NCBI RefSeq assembly: GCF_026013475.1
Contig: NZ_JAPDPH010000009.1
Location: forward strand, 1-64,000
Direction: 5' to 3'
Origin: Micromonospora yasonensis
GTDB taxonomy: Bacteria > Actinomycetota > Actinomycetes > Mycobacteriales > Micromonosporaceae
DNA: 64,000 bases
Both the position numbers and the translations under genes were made by a program. This document shows positions 16,437-24,886 of the stretch, in pieces (within the stretch, counting starts at the first letter, position 1; each line of letters starts with the position of its first letter). Below the pieces are notes generated by a model, which did not search any database, was not told the DNA's origin, and saw only the letters and a list, made by a program, of their open reading frames with translations.

Positions 16437-17446
16437 GCCTATACGTCACCGAGCTGCGCCGGCTGGCCAAGCGGCGGGTCACCCGACTGCTGCTGGTCCT
16501 GCTGGTGCTCGGCCTGGCCGGCGTGGCCACCGCCTTCAGCTTCTCCAGCCACAAACTCTCCAAGGAGGTGGTGGCGGAGGCGCAGGCGAAGGCCGACGCC
16601 GACTACCGCAAGGAGCTGGCGAACTGGCAGCGGGCGGTCGCCGACTGCGACACCGCCAAGGCCCGCGGCGAGAACACCGAGGAGCGGTTCGGGCCGAACT
16701 GCGGCCGGGACTGGCAGCCGCAGCCGGAGATGTTCGACCCGAAGTGGAACCTGCCCTACCAGTTCGACTTCCGGGCCGAGTTCCCCATGTTCATCGCGGT
16801 GTTCGCCGGGGCGGTGGCGCTCTTCGCGTTCATCGTCGGCGCCTCGTCCGTCGGGGCCGAATGGAGCACCGGCGGGATGATGAACCTGCTGCTCTGGCGG
16901 CCGAAACGGCTCGCCGTGCTGGGCACCAAGATGGCCGCGCTGCTGACCACCGTGCTCGGGGTCGGCGTGGTGCTCGGCGCGTTCTGGACGCTGGCCTTCT
17001 GGCTGATCGGCACATACCGGGGGACCACCGTCAAGATGACCGCCGGCGTGTGGCAGTCCATCGGGCTCGACGGGCTGCGGGCGGTCGGCCTGATCCTGGC
17101 CGTCGGGGCGGTGGCCTTCGCGCTCGCCTCGCTCGGCCGGCACACCGCGATGGCGCTCGGCGCGGCCGTGGCGCTGTTCGCGATCAGCGAGGTCGGCCTC
17201 CGGATCGCGGTCGGCGTGCTCTCGGTCCCGTTCGGCGAGCGGTACCTGCTGTCCACCTACGCCCAGGCGTGGTTCATGAAGCAGGTGAAGCTCTTCAACT
17301 ACGACGCGTGCCGGTTCGCCAAGGGCCAGTGCGAGCCGGCCGAGCTGCTGGTCTCCTGGCAGGACTCGGCCCTGGTGTTCGGACTCGGTGCCGCGGTGGC
17401 GCTGGTCGCCGCGTTCTGGGCGATGCGCCGGCGAGACATCAGCTGA
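16433..17446 (+). CDS. ABC-2 type transporter permease
   Basis: A 337-residue membrane protein coupled to the ATPase by an ATGA overlap. It has an N-terminal helix (TRLLLVLLVLGLAGVATAF), a long extracytoplasmic segment of about 90 residues with two cysteines (DCDTAKARGE and NCGRDW), then about five more helices, including FIAVFAGAVALFAFIVGASSVGAEWSTG where the S-x-G-x-E-W-s-x-G pattern is typical of BcrB/NatB-like ABC-2 permeases. It would form the membrane path for the neighbouring ATPase. Substrate unknown. Confidence 0.83.
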   Translation: MSLYVTELRRLAKRRVTRLLLVLLVLGLAGVATAFSFSSHKLSKEVVAEAQAKADADYRKELANWQRAVADCDTAKARGENTEERFGPNCGRDWQPQPEMFDPKWNLPYQFDFRAEFPMFIAVFAGAVALFAFIVGASSVGAEWSTGGMMNLLLWRPKRLAVLGTKMAALLTTVLGVGVVLGAFWTLAFWLIGTYRGTTVKMTAGVWQSIGLDGLRAVGLILAVGAVAFALASLGRHTAMALGAAVALFAISEVGLRIAVGVLSVPFGERYLLSTYAQAWFMKQVKLFNYDACRFAKGQCEPAELLVSWQDSALVFGLGAAVALVAAFWAMRRRDIS

Positions 17447-17568
17447 CCGTCCGCGCCGCTGACCGGCTCGGACACCACGTCCGCTGCGGCCGGGGCGGGC
17501 CCTGGTTACGCTGGGGTCCCCCCGGCCGGCGGTCGCCGCGCCGGCCGTCCGCCCTCCCGAGGAGCGCC

Positions 17569-18057
17569 ATGCCCGCCGACGCCTCCGCGGCCGCCACCGA
17601 CCGGCCCGAGCCGTCCGGTCCGGCCCACGCCGCGCGCCGGGAGGCCGGCGTAACCGTCCCCCCGCCCCGCTCCGCGCCCGCCGTCGAGGCCCATCCTGGC
17701 ACGCCGGCCGAGCGCCGCCCCGTGCCGACCCCCGAACCGGCCGACGAGCGTCCGGCGGTCGCCGCGGACGACGGACCGGGCGCGGACGACGAGACCCCGG
17801 CCGCCGACGCCCCGGCCGGCGGGTCGGGCGAGCTGACCGAGCGGGAGCGGGCGATCCTCGCCTTCGAGCAGCGGTGGTGGCGGCACGCCGGGGCCAAGGA
17901 ACAGGCGATCCGGGACACCTTCGGGCTTTCCGCGACCCGCTACTACCAGTTGCTCAACGCGCTGCTCGACCACCCGGCGGCGCTGGCCGCCGAACCGGTG
18001 CTGATCGGCCGGCTGCGTCGGTTGCGCTCCTCCCGGGCCCGCAACCGGCGGCGCTGA
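17569..18057 (+). CDS. DUF3263 domain protein
   Basis: A 162-residue protein. Residues 1-85 are a low-complexity, Pro/Ala/Glu-rich tail; the C-terminal part, LTERERAILAFEQRWWRHAGAKE then AIRDTFGLSATRYYQLLNAL, is the DUF3263 domain, a small helical unit resembling a helix-turn-helix that is conserved in actinobacteria. A DNA-binding role is suspected for the family but not shown. It ends in a very basic segment (RRLRSSRARNRRR). The ATG at 17569 has AGGAG 4 bases upstream. It stands between the ABC pair and the PP2C-like gene, each separated by about 100 bases. Confidence 0.85.
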   Translation: MPADASAAATDRPEPSGPAHAARREAGVTVPPPRSAPAVEAHPGTPAERRPVPTPEPADERPAVAADDGPGADDETPAADAPAGGSGELTERERAILAFEQRWWRHAGAKEQAIRDTFGLSATRYYQLLNALLDHPAALAAEPVLIGRLRRLRSSRARNRRR

Positions 18058-18153
18058 CCGGTCGTCTCTCGCGTTGACGCCACCACGGGCGAACCGGCCG
18101 GCATGGCCGCCGCCGGTCCGGGTAGGCGGAGCGGCGACGGAGGGAGGGCGTCG

Positions 18154-19056
18154 ATGGGGGCACCAGATCGCCGGTACGTGACCGGCAGCCGGCCGGCACG
18201 GCCGGTCGGGACGGCGCCGCTGATGCGGATGAGGTCCGCCTCCGACCCCGCACCCGGCAGGCTGGAGAACGAGGACGTGGTCTTCCGGTTCGGCCCGCTG
18301 GTCGGGGTCCTCGACGGCGCCACCGTGCCGGAGGGCTTCGACACCGGCTGCGTGCACGGGCCCGCCTGGTACGTCCGGCACCTGGCGGCCCGGATCGGCC
18401 TGGCCGTCGCGGCCCGGCCGGCGGCGACCCTGATGAGCAGCCTGGCCTCGGCGATCCTGGCGGTCCGTGCCGACCACGGCGACGAGTGCGACCTCGACCA
18501 TCCGGGCACCCCGTCGTCCACGGTCTGCCTGCTCCGGGAGGGCGGCGACCAGGTGGACTACCTGGTGCTCTGCGACAGCCCGCTGGTGCTCGACACCGGC
18601 GACGAGATCAGCGTGGTCTCCGACGACCGGCTGGCCAGCGCGATGGCGGACCTGCGCCGGGCGGCCGACGCCCTGGCGGGGACCGACGTCGACCCGGTGA
18701 CCCGATTCCGCCGTTCGGTGACCGTGCAGCGGGCGCGGATGAACCGGACCCATGGCTACTGGGTGGCCGCCAGCGATCCGGACGCCGCGTACCACGCGGT
18801 GACCGGGACGCTGCCGTTGCGCGGTCCGGGGGCGCTGCGGCGCGCGGTGCTGCTCAGCGACGGCGCGTCCTGCGCGGTGGACCAGTTCGGCCTGTTCGAC
18901 TGGGCCGGGCTGCTGGACGTGACGGTCGCGGAGGGGCCGGAGGGGCTGATCGGCCGGGTCCGGGCCGCCGAGCGGGACACTCCGGAGCGGCTGCGCCGGC
19001 ACAAGCGGACCGACGACGCGTCGGCGATCCTCTGCGAGTTCGATCCGGCCGGGTGA
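18154..19056 (+). CDS. PP2C-like phosphatase family protein
   Basis: A 300-residue protein with the outline of a PP2C serine/threonine phosphatase: ENEDVVFRFGPLVGVLDGAT (metal aspartates in E-N-E-D and v-x-D-G), SSTVCLLREGGDQVDYLVLCDSPLVL (core strand pair), RAVLLSDGAS (S-D-G) and TDDASAILCEF (D-D-a-s/t). Motifs are shorter than in eukaryotic PP2C and the usual DGMGG reads DGAT, so it belongs to a divergent actinobacterial group and activity is likely but unproven. The ATG at 18154 has GGAGGGAGGG upstream. No kinase gene is adjacent. Confidence 0.75.
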   Translation: MGAPDRRYVTGSRPARPVGTAPLMRMRSASDPAPGRLENEDVVFRFGPLVGVLDGATVPEGFDTGCVHGPAWYVRHLAARIGLAVAARPAATLMSSLASAILAVRADHGDECDLDHPGTPSSTVCLLREGGDQVDYLVLCDSPLVLDTGDEISVVSDDRLASAMADLRRAADALAGTDVDPVTRFRRSVTVQRARMNRTHGYWVAASDPDAAYHAVTGTLPLRGPGALRRAVLLSDGASCAVDQFGLFDWAGLLDVTVAEGPEGLIGRVRAAERDTPERLRRHKRTDDASAILCEFDPAG

Positions 19057-19205
19057 GCACGCTCACCCAGAACGATCCGGTCGGCTGACAACGCAGCGTG
19101 AGGCGGAACACCCCGGGGGTACGACCGGCCCATACCCTCGTCCGGACCGGCAGAACGGGCCCAAAGCGGTGGACTCAGGCCGGTACGGCGGGCAGACTGC
19201 GGCTC

Positions 19206-19715
19206 GTGACGGGAGCGGTACGACTGGAGCCGGTCGACGAGGGCAACCTGGAGCCGTTGCTCTCCGTAGCGGCTGCCGAGGCGGAGCCGGAGGACGTCAT
19301 GCCTCCGGTGGAGGCCCCGGCCGGCTGGTCGCTGGCCCGTCGCGACGCGTTCCGCGAGTTCCACCGGGCCAGCTTCGGCGGCCTGGACGGCCCGACCCGC
19401 ACCCGGATGTACGCCATCGTCGCAAGCGGTGAGGTGGTCGGCATGGTGCGGATGACCCGCTGCGCGGAGCCAGGGACGGTGGAGACCGGGATGTGGCTCG
19501 GTCGCTCCGCGCGGGGCCAGGGGCTCGGCGCGGCCGCCCTGCGCGAGTTGCTGAACGCCGCCGCGGCGGCCGGCATGCACACCGTCGTGGCCGAGACCAC
19601 TCCGGAAAATCGCGGCGCGGTGGCGGTCCTGAAGAAATGCGGCGCGAAATTGCGCGAGAATGACGGAAAGGTGCGCGCGGAAATGTGTCTTGATTCTGCG
19701 CTTCCGACTCGCTGA
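19206..19715 (+). CDS. GNAT family N-acetyltransferase
   Basis: A 169-residue GNAT of the RimJ/RimL-like type: VRLEPVDEGNLEPLL at the N-terminus, MWLGRSARGQGLGAAALRELLNAA (the R/Q-x-x-G-x-G/A acetyl-CoA loop) and ETTPENRGAVAVLKKCGAKL (the N-x-x-S/A-x-x-x-x-x-k-x-G motif) near the end. The acceptor is unknown, possibly a protein N-terminus or small amine. The GTG at 19206 was chosen because it lies just before the first conserved strand; in-frame upstream starts extend into non-conserved sequence. The last 60 bases and the intergenic DNA after it are distinctly more AT-rich than the surroundings. Confidence 0.8.
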   Translation: MTGAVRLEPVDEGNLEPLLSVAAAEAEPEDVMPPVEAPAGWSLARRDAFREFHRASFGGLDGPTRTRMYAIVASGEVVGMVRMTRCAEPGTVETGMWLGRSARGQGLGAAALRELLNAAAAAGMHTVVAETTPENRGAVAVLKKCGAKLRENDGKVRAEMCLDSALPTR

Positions 19716-19725
19716 AATTACTTCC

Positions 19726-19798
19726 TTGCCTTAAGGCAATTACCTCCTTTGCCCTGCTCGGCGCGGCGTGTCTGACCGCTTTGTGAGGTATATGCCTC
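19726..19798. promoter_or_regulatory. Two palindromes in the AT-richer gap upstream of the gas vesicle operon
   Basis: TTGCCTTAAGGCAA at 19726-19739 is a perfect 14-base palindrome 10 bases after the acetyltransferase stop, and GAGGTATATGCCTC at 19785-19798 is a near-perfect one. They lie 60-150 bases upstream of the predicted gas vesicle promoter and could be operators; the first could instead be a short terminator stem. Confidence 0.4.
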
Positions 19799-19855
19799 GC
19801 CGTGGCCAGCTATCCGGTTCCATTGTGACGAGCCAGTCGGTACCACTCAGGAAAT

Positions 19856-19880
19856 GTTTCGCGGGTGGCGGTACGGGTAC
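19856..19880 (+). promoter_or_regulatory. SigB/stress-sigma type promoter of the gas vesicle operon
   Basis: GTTT at 19856-19859, a 15-base spacer and GGGTAC at 19875-19880 fit the GTTT-N14-16-GGGTAT consensus of the SigB/SigF class in actinobacteria, differing only in the last base. It is correctly oriented, 126 bases upstream of the first gene of the operon, giving a leader of about 120 bases. No SigA-like promoter as good is seen nearby. Confidence 0.55.
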
Positions 19881-20006
19881 TGCCCGCCGGGTCCGCTGAT
19901 TCGGGACGCCGGTCGCAGGCCCATTTCCGCTGATCCCCGGTAGCTGTTTTCCGGGCCTGCTCCACGCAACAGGTGTCCGCTTCCGCCGGGGAGCGAAGGA
20001 GAACTG

Positions 20007-20468
20007 ATGAAGAGTGGAGCTCGGATCGCCCTGGCGGTCGGCTTCGGATACGTCCTCGGCCGACGGAGGAAGCTGCGTACCGCCCTTATCCTGGCGGCCG
20101 CGGTGGCCGCCGGGCGGGCCAGCCAGCAGCCCGGCGGGCTGAAGAAGGTCGCCTCCGACCTGTTGAACGTGAACCCCCAACTGGGCAACCTCACCAAGCT
20201 GGGCGCCCCGCTCGCCACCGCTGGCAAGGCCGCGGCCACCGCCGCCGCCGGCAGCGGCATCGACGCGCTCAGCGGCAAGCTGCGCGGCAGCGCCGACGCG
20301 CTGCGCCGCACGCCCGGCATGGGCCGGCCGGAGGAGGAGCCGGAGACCGAGGAGCACTCGGCCCCGGACGAGGAGCAGGAACTCGACGAGCAGCCCGAGG
20401 CGTTCGACGACGAGGACCCGGACGTGCAGCCGGTCCCCGCGCGCCGGCGGCGGGGACGGGGACGGTGA
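20007..20468 (+). CDS. Gas vesicle cluster accessory protein, GvpY-like
   Basis: A 153-residue protein opening with ARIALAVGFGYVLGRRRKLR and a hydrophobic, alanine-rich stretch (about residues 1-40) that could insert in or lie along a membrane, followed by a middle part (about 45-110) with amphipathic helices and a tail that is first very acidic (EEEPETEEHSAPDEEQE) and then very basic (RRRRGRGR). Small proteins of this build occur in actinomycete gas vesicle clusters and are called GvpY there; the assignment rests on layout and position. It is first in a ten-gene operon with AAGGAG 5-10 bases before the ATG. Confidence 0.65.
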   Translation: MKSGARIALAVGFGYVLGRRRKLRTALILAAAVAAGRASQQPGGLKKVASDLLNVNPQLGNLTKLGAPLATAGKAAATAAAGSGIDALSGKLRGSADALRRTPGMGRPEEEPETEEHSAPDEEQELDEQPEAFDDEDPDVQPVPARRRRGRGR

Positions 20469-20470
20469 GC

Positions 20471-21643
20471 ATGGCCAGCAACAGTCTCACCGACAAGGCA
20501 CGCGATCAGCTCGGCGGCGAGGTGCGCAACCTCGCCTCGGCGATCGGGGAGCGGGCCGTGCGGGTGGTGACCGAGCGGGTCACCGGCGCGGCCGGCCGGC
20601 TCAGCGAGTACGCCAAGCAGGGCGGCGGGCCCGGTCTGATCGCCGCCGCCACCGGTGCTCAGAAGCTCGCCGAGGGCGACTCCCCGATCAAGGCCATGTT
20701 CCATGCCGGCCTGGCCGGCGGTAAGGAGAAGTTGATGTCGGCGTTCGGCGGCGGTGGCAAGGGCGGCCAGGGCGGCGGCAAGAAGCTCAAGGTCACCAAC
20801 ATCGTCGAGGCGATCGAGGTCGGCGTGCCGGTACGGCTCGCCTACAACCAGTGGACGACGTTCGGCGACTTCCCGAGCTTCATGAAGAAGGTGGAGCAGG
20901 CCGACTTCGAGTCGGACGAGAAGGTGACCTGGAAGGCGCAGGTCTTCTGGTCGCACCGGAGCTGGGAGTCAACCGTCGTCCGGCAGATCCCGGACCGGCT
21001 CATCCACTGGCGGTCGAAGGGCGAGAAGGGCTGGGTCGACGGCACGGTCAGCTTCCACGAGATCGGCCCCGAGCTGACGAAGATCCTCGTGGTGCTGGAG
21101 TACCACCCGCAGGGCCTGTTCGAGCGCACCGGCAACCTGTGGCGGGCTCAGGGCCGGCGGGTGCGGCTGGAGCTGAAGCACTTCGTCCGGCACGTCATGA
21201 CGCACACGGTGCTCGACCCGGACTCCGTCGAGGGCTGGCGCGGCGAGATCGAGGACGCCCAGGTGGTCAAGGACCACGAGACCGCGCTCCGGGAGGAACA
21301 GGAAGCCCGCGAGCAGCCGGGCCCCACCGAGGAGCGTGAGGAGGAACCGGAGGAGGAGCGCCGGCCCGCCGAGCGCGGCCGCCGCCGTCCGCCGCAACGC
21401 CGTCGTCCCCCGGAGGAGCAGGAGTACGACGCGTACGACGAGGGCGACGACTTCGACGACGAGGAGTACGCCGAGGAGCCAGCGGAAGAGGAGCAGCCGC
21501 CGCGCCGCCGGCAGCCCGAGCGGGCCCGCCGCCCCCGGGAGGACCGTGAGCCCCGTGAGGAGCGGGCCCGCCCGGCCCGCCGTATCCCCGAGACCCCGCG
21601 ACGGCCGGTGGTCCGCCGCCGGCGAGAGGAGCGTGACCAGTGA
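20471..21643 (+). CDS. SRPBCC family protein of the gas vesicle cluster, GvpZ-like
   Basis: A 390-residue protein in three parts. Residues 1-100 are a helical region with a [13 protein letters not shown] linker. Residues about 105-245 are a START/SRPBCC-type domain ([42 protein letters not shown]), a fold that encloses hydrophobic ligands. Residues 270-390 are an extreme low-complexity tail alternating acidic and Arg/Pro-rich blocks. Actinomycete clusters call a similar protein GvpZ; its function in vesicle formation is unknown. The ATG at 20471 follows the previous stop by two bases; a GTG at 20465 overlapping that stop is an alternative. Confidence 0.7.
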   Translation: MASNSLTDKARDQLGGEVRNLASAIGERAVRVVTERVTGAAGRLSEYAKQGGGPGLIAAATGAQKLAEGDSPIKAMFHAGLAGGKEKLMSAFGGGGKGGQGGGKKLKVTNIVEAIEVGVPVRLAYNQWTTFGDFPSFMKKVEQADFESDEKVTWKAQVFWSHRSWESTVVRQIPDRLIHWRSKGEKGWVDGTVSFHEIGPELTKILVVLEYHPQGLFERTGNLWRAQGRRVRLELKHFVRHVMTHTVLDPDSVEGWRGEIEDAQVVKDHETALREEQEAREQPGPTEEREEEPEEERRPAERGRRRPPQRRRPPEEQEYDAYDEGDDFDDEEYAEEPAEEEQPPRRRQPERARRPREDREPREERARPARRIPETPRRPVVRRRREERDQ

Positions 21644-22062
21644 GTATCGCCACGACGACAGGGCAGCCCGGCGGCGCGCTGGAACGTACTGGTGGTGGCG
21701 GCGGGGGCACCCTCGCCGACGTCATCGAGACGGTGCTGGACAAGGGCGTCGTGATCGACGCGCAGGTGTCGGTCGCCGTGGTCGGCATCCAGCTCCTGGA
21801 GATCAACGCCCGGATCGTGATCGCCAGCGTCGAGACGTACCTCCGGTTCGCCGAGATCGTCGACCGGCTGAGCATCACCCCGAAGGGCACGAAGGGCCTG
21901 CCGGACATCGTGGGCGACGCCGCCGGCGGCGCCACCAAGGGCAAGGCGATTTCCGGCCTCGGCAGGGCGGCCAAGGAGATCACCGGCGTGGTGGTGGATT
22001 CGCTGAGCGACCACGACGTCGACCGCCCGCGGCAGCGGCGTAGCTGGGAGGAGGAGCGCTGA
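21640..22062 (+). CDS. gvpA: Gas vesicle structural protein GvpA-type with C-terminal extension
   Basis: A 140-residue protein. Residues about 24-75 match GvpA closely: [20 protein letters not shown] and [21 protein letters not shown], the helix-strand-strand-helix unit that stacks to form the gas-permeable shell. Typical GvpA is about 70 residues; here a further 65 residues ([20 protein letters not shown] onward, rich in Gly/Ala/Lys) follow, as in other actinomycete homologues. It is the only member of the A/J/S family in this cluster with the shell-type [10 protein letters not shown] sequence, so it is called the main structural candidate. The GTG start overlaps the previous stop by four bases. 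Confidence 0.88.
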   Translation: MSIATTTGQPGGALERTGGGGGGTLADVIETVLDKGVVIDAQVSVAVVGIQLLEINARIVIASVETYLRFAEIVDRLSITPKGTKGLPDIVGDAAGGATKGKAISGLGRAAKEITGVVVDSLSDHDVDRPRQRRSWEEER

Positions 22063-22817
22063 TGGCCGCGGAACGAGGTTTGTTCATCTACGGCATCGTG
22101 CCGTCCGACGTGGAGCCGACCCCCGACGCGGAGGGGGTCGGCAACCCGCCCGGCGAGGTCACCGCGATCCGGCACGGCGAGGTCGCCGCGCTGGTCAGCG
22201 AGGTCGGGTTGGCGGAGCCGATGGGCCGGCCGGCCGACCTGACCGCGTACGAGCGGCTGCTGGACGGCACGGCGGAGGTCGCGCCGGTGCTGCCGGTCCG
22301 GTTCGGCACGGTGGTGACCGGCGAGGACGCGGTGGGCGAACTGCTGGCGGCGCACCAGGAGCGGTTCGCCGCCGACCTGGCGGAGCTGGAGAACCGCCGG
22401 CAGTACACCGTGCACGGGCGCTTCGACGAGCAGGAGTTCATCGGCGAATTCCTGACCGAGAACCGCGCCGCCGCCGAGCTCGCCGATCAGGTGCGCGGCC
22501 GGCCGGAGGTGGAGAGCCGGGAGCAGCGGATCCGGCTCGGCGAGATGATCAGCCAAGCGGTCGAGCTGCGCCGGGAGGCGCAGAACGCCGCCCTGATCGA
22601 CGCCGTGGGCCGGCACACGGTGGCGAACGCGCCGCGCCAGCCCAGCCACGAGCTGGACGCGGTGAACGTCGCCTTCCTGGTCGGCGCGGATGACGAGGAG
22701 GAGTTCATCCGGGCGGTGGAGGAGTTCGCCGAGCAGCGCCGGGAGCTGATCCGGATGCGGCTGCTCGGCCCGCTCGCCCCGTACGACTTCGTCGGCGCGC
22801 ACCAGCTGGTGGAGTGA
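22062..22817 (+). CDS. gvpF: Gas vesicle protein GvpF (GvpF/GvpL family)
   Basis: A 251-residue GvpF/L protein: GLFIYGIVPSDVE at the start, a centre with EVAPVLPVRFGTVV (the P-v-R-F-G-t motif) and an end with LLGPLAPYDFVGAHQLVE (the G-P-x-a-P-Y-x-F motif). Family members bind GvpA and nucleate or chaperone shell assembly. Its ATG shares one base with the stop of gvpA, so the two are translationally coupled. A second, more divergent GvpF/L protein is encoded at 23850-24668. Confidence 0.92.
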   Translation: MAAERGLFIYGIVPSDVEPTPDAEGVGNPPGEVTAIRHGEVAALVSEVGLAEPMGRPADLTAYERLLDGTAEVAPVLPVRFGTVVTGEDAVGELLAAHQERFAADLAELENRRQYTVHGRFDEQEFIGEFLTENRAAAELADQVRGRPEVESREQRIRLGEMISQAVELRREAQNAALIDAVGRHTVANAPRQPSHELDAVNVAFLVGADDEEEFIRAVEEFAEQRRELIRMRLLGPLAPYDFVGAHQLVE

Positions 22818-22820
22818 CCC

Positions 22821-23156
22821 GTGGACATCCTCTGGGGACTGTTGACCCTGCCGTACGTCCCGGTGCGAGGGGTGACCGCGGTGGTCAAGGTGATCGCCCG
22901 GGAGGCGGAGTCGCAGCAGTACAGCCCGGTGAACATCCGGCGGGAGCTGGAGGAACTGGACCGGGCGGCGGCGGCCGGCGAGATCACGCCGGAGGAGCGC
23001 GACCGGGGCCAGGAGCGGATCCTGGCCCGGCTCACCCCGCCGGCCGGTGCCGCCGGCCGTACCTCCTCCCGGGGTACGGCCGGCACCCGCCGGCGGCCCG
23101 CTCGGCGGCGGCGCGCCGACCGTCCAGGTGAGCAGCGCCGCGGGCGAGGGAGATGA
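22821..23156 (+). CDS. gvpG: Gas vesicle protein GvpG
   Basis: A 111-residue protein beginning MDILWGLLTLPYVPVRGVTAVVKVIA, the conserved hydrophobic GvpG opening, followed by a helical middle (IRRELEELDRAAAAGEITPEE, as in all GvpG) and an Arg/Gly-rich tail. GvpG is an essential accessory protein that interacts with GvpF/L in assembly. The GTG start is 3 bases after the gvpF stop with GGTGGAG upstream. Confidence 0.9.
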   Translation: MDILWGLLTLPYVPVRGVTAVVKVIAREAESQQYSPVNIRRELEELDRAAAAGEITPEERDRGQERILARLTPPAGAAGRTSSRGTAGTRRRPARRRRADRPGEQRRGRGR

Positions 23157-23157
23157 G

Positions 23158-23496
23158 ATGACAGCAGAACGCATCCGCGGCGACGGAGGCCGCGACCGGG
23201 ACGATCAGGTCGCCGGCCGGTACGTCGACGAGGACGAGTACGAGGAGATCACCGCAGCCGAGGCGGCCCGCGAGGGGCTGCGCCAGATCGCCGGGCTGAC
23301 CGGCAAGGACCCACTGGGGGTCACCTCGATCGAGGCCACGGACGACGGCTGGCTGATCGGGGTGGAGGTGGTCGAGGACCACCGGATCCCCGCGTCGACC
23401 GACCTGCTCGGCCTCTACGAGGTGGAGCTGGACCTGGCCGGCAGCCTGCTCGGTTACCGGCGGACGCGCCGCTATCAGCGGGGCAAGGGGGACTGA
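23158..23496 (+). CDS. gvpO: Gas vesicle protein GvpO
   Basis: A 112-residue protein. After a charged, variable N-terminus it contains AAEAAREGLRQIAGLTGKDP, then WLIGVEVVEDHRIPAS and DLLGLYEVELDLAGSLLGYR with RRTRRYQRGKGD at the end; the final E-V-x-L-D-x-x-G-x-L-x-x-Y-x-R-x-x-R-Y-x-R pattern is diagnostic for GvpO. It is a cytosolic accessory protein, thought to be required for vesicle formation or gvp expression. The ATG at 23158 lies two bases after the gvpG stop with GAGGGAGA upstream. Confidence 0.9.
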   Translation: MTAERIRGDGGRDRDDQVAGRYVDEDEYEEITAAEAAREGLRQIAGLTGKDPLGVTSIEATDDGWLIGVEVVEDHRIPASTDLLGLYEVELDLAGSLLGYRRTRRYQRGKGD

Positions 23497-23497
23497 G

Positions 23498-23866
23498 ATG
23501 ACGGTTGGGCGGACGCCTTCGGTGGTGCAGAACTCCGGTCAGGTGCTGCCGGCCGGGCACGAGCCGGCGAACCTGGGCGACATCCTCGAACGGGTCCTCG
23601 ACCGGGGCATCGTCATCGCCGGTGACATCCGGGTCAGCCTGCTCGACATCGAGCTGCTGACGCTGAAGCTGCGGCTGGTCATCGCCTCCGTGGACACCGC
23701 GCGGCAGATCGGCATCGACTGGTGGGAGCACGACCCGTGGCTGAGCTCGCGGGCCCGCCCACCGGTCGAGCCGGGTCCGCGCGACCCCGAGGAGGTCGAG
23801 GCTTCCCGGCGGCCACGGGCGGCCGCCCGGGCCGAGAGGGAGGAGCGGGATGAGTACGACGGCTGA
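23498..23866 (+). CDS. gvpJ: Gas vesicle protein GvpJ (GvpA-related minor protein)
   Basis: A 122-residue member of the GvpA/J/M family: NLGDILERVLDRGIVIAGDI and LLDIELLTLKLRLVIASVDTA form the shell-like core and IGIDWWEHDPWL is the hallmark that separates GvpJ from GvpA. GvpJ is a minor vesicle protein thought to seed the conical tips. The basic/acidic tail is variable. The ATG follows the gvpO stop by one base, and the last 17 bases overlap the next gene. Confidence 0.9.
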   Translation: MTVGRTPSVVQNSGQVLPAGHEPANLGDILERVLDRGIVIAGDIRVSLLDIELLTLKLRLVIASVDTARQIGIDWWEHDPWLSSRARPPVEPGPRDPEEVEASRRPRAAARAEREERDEYDG

Positions 23867-24668
23867 GCCGACCCCGACGACGCCGGGCGCCGGGACCGGG
23901 GTCTGGCTGCACGGCGTGGTCGCCGGGGACACCCCGCCGGCGCCGGCCGGGATCACCGGCATCGCCGGCACGCCGGTCCGGACGGTGGCCGCCGCCGGCC
24001 TGGCCGCCGTGGTCAGCGACGCCCCGCTGACCGAGTACGGCGAGGAGGCGCTGCGCCGCAACCTGGAGGACCTGGCCTGGCTGGAGCGGGCCGCCCGGGC
24101 GCATCACGCCGTGGTGGACGTGCTGTCCCGGGCCGGCGCGGTGGTGCCGGCCCGGCTCGCCACCGTGCACCGGGACGACGGCCGGGTGGCCCGGGTGCTG
24201 GTCGAGCGGCACGACGAACTCGCCGGCACGCTGGCCCGGCTCACCGGCCGTGAGGAGTGGGGCGTCAAGGGGTACGCGGTCCCCGGTGCGACGCCGCGCG
24301 CCGACGAACCGGCCGGTGCGGGCGGCGGGGCCGGTGCGGCGTACCTGCGGCGGCGCAAGGCCCAGCTCACCGCCCGGGAGGAGGGGCAGCGGATCGCCGC
24401 CGACGCGGCGGCCGCCGTGCACACCGCCCTCGCCGGGTACGCGGTGACCGCCCGCCGGCACGCCCCGCAGGACCGGCGGCTCTCCGGCGCGCCCACCCCG
24501 ATGGTGCTCAACGGCGCCTACCTGGTCGACCGGGACCGGCTGGACGGCTTCGCCGCGCTGGTACGCGAACTGGGCGACCGGCACCCGGAGATCCGGCTGG
24601 AGCCGACCGGCCCCTGGCCGCCGTACTCCTTCGTGGCGGAACCCTCGGCGGAGCCGGCATGGGCGTGA
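23850..24668 (+). CDS. gvpL: Gas vesicle protein GvpL (second GvpF/GvpL family protein)
   Basis: A 272-residue, divergent GvpF/L protein: VWLHGVVAGDTPPAPAGI at the start, LERAARAHHAVVDVLSR and AVVPARLATVHRDDGRV in the centre (the P-x-R-l-a/f-T motif), and LEPTGPWPPYSFV at the end. Together with GvpF and GvpG it probably guides shell monomers. It overlaps gvpJ by 17 bases and gvpS by 10 bases, so the middle of the operon is strongly coupled. Confidence 0.88.
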   Translation: MSTTAEPTPTTPGAGTGVWLHGVVAGDTPPAPAGITGIAGTPVRTVAAAGLAAVVSDAPLTEYGEEALRRNLEDLAWLERAARAHHAVVDVLSRAGAVVPARLATVHRDDGRVARVLVERHDELAGTLARLTGREEWGVKGYAVPGATPRADEPAGAGGGAGAAYLRRRKAQLTAREEGQRIAADAAAAVHTALAGYAVTARRHAPQDRRLSGAPTPMVLNGAYLVDRDRLDGFAALVRELGDRHPEIRLEPTGPWPPYSFVAEPSAEPAWA

Positions 24669-24886
24669 CCACGCTGGCGCCGAACAGCGCCGACGATCCG
24701 CTGACCTACCGGCCGGTGGCCCTGGTCGACCTGCTCGACCGGGTGCTCGCCACCGGGGTGGTGATCACCGGGGACATCACCCTGGCCATCGCCGACGTCG
24801 ACCTGGTCCGCATCTCGCTGCGCGCCCTGATCGCCTCGGTGGGCGCGCTCGCCCCCGAGCCCGCCGCCCGGGACGGTGCGCCGTGA
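24659..24886 (+). CDS. gvpS: Gas vesicle protein GvpS (small GvpA/J/M family member)
   Basis: A 75-residue GvpA-fold protein: VALVDLLDRVLATGVVITGD and VDLVRISLRALIASVGAL match the core of the A/J/M family while lacking the [10 protein letters not shown] surface of GvpA and the WWEHDP of GvpJ. In actinomycete clusters this position is occupied by GvpS. It would be a minor shell or assembly protein. Its ATG lies inside the end of gvpL and its stop overlaps the gvpK GTG. Confidence 0.85.
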   Translation: MGVTTLAPNSADDPLTYRPVALVDLLDRVLATGVVITGDITLAIADVDLVRISLRALIASVGALAPEPAARDGAP

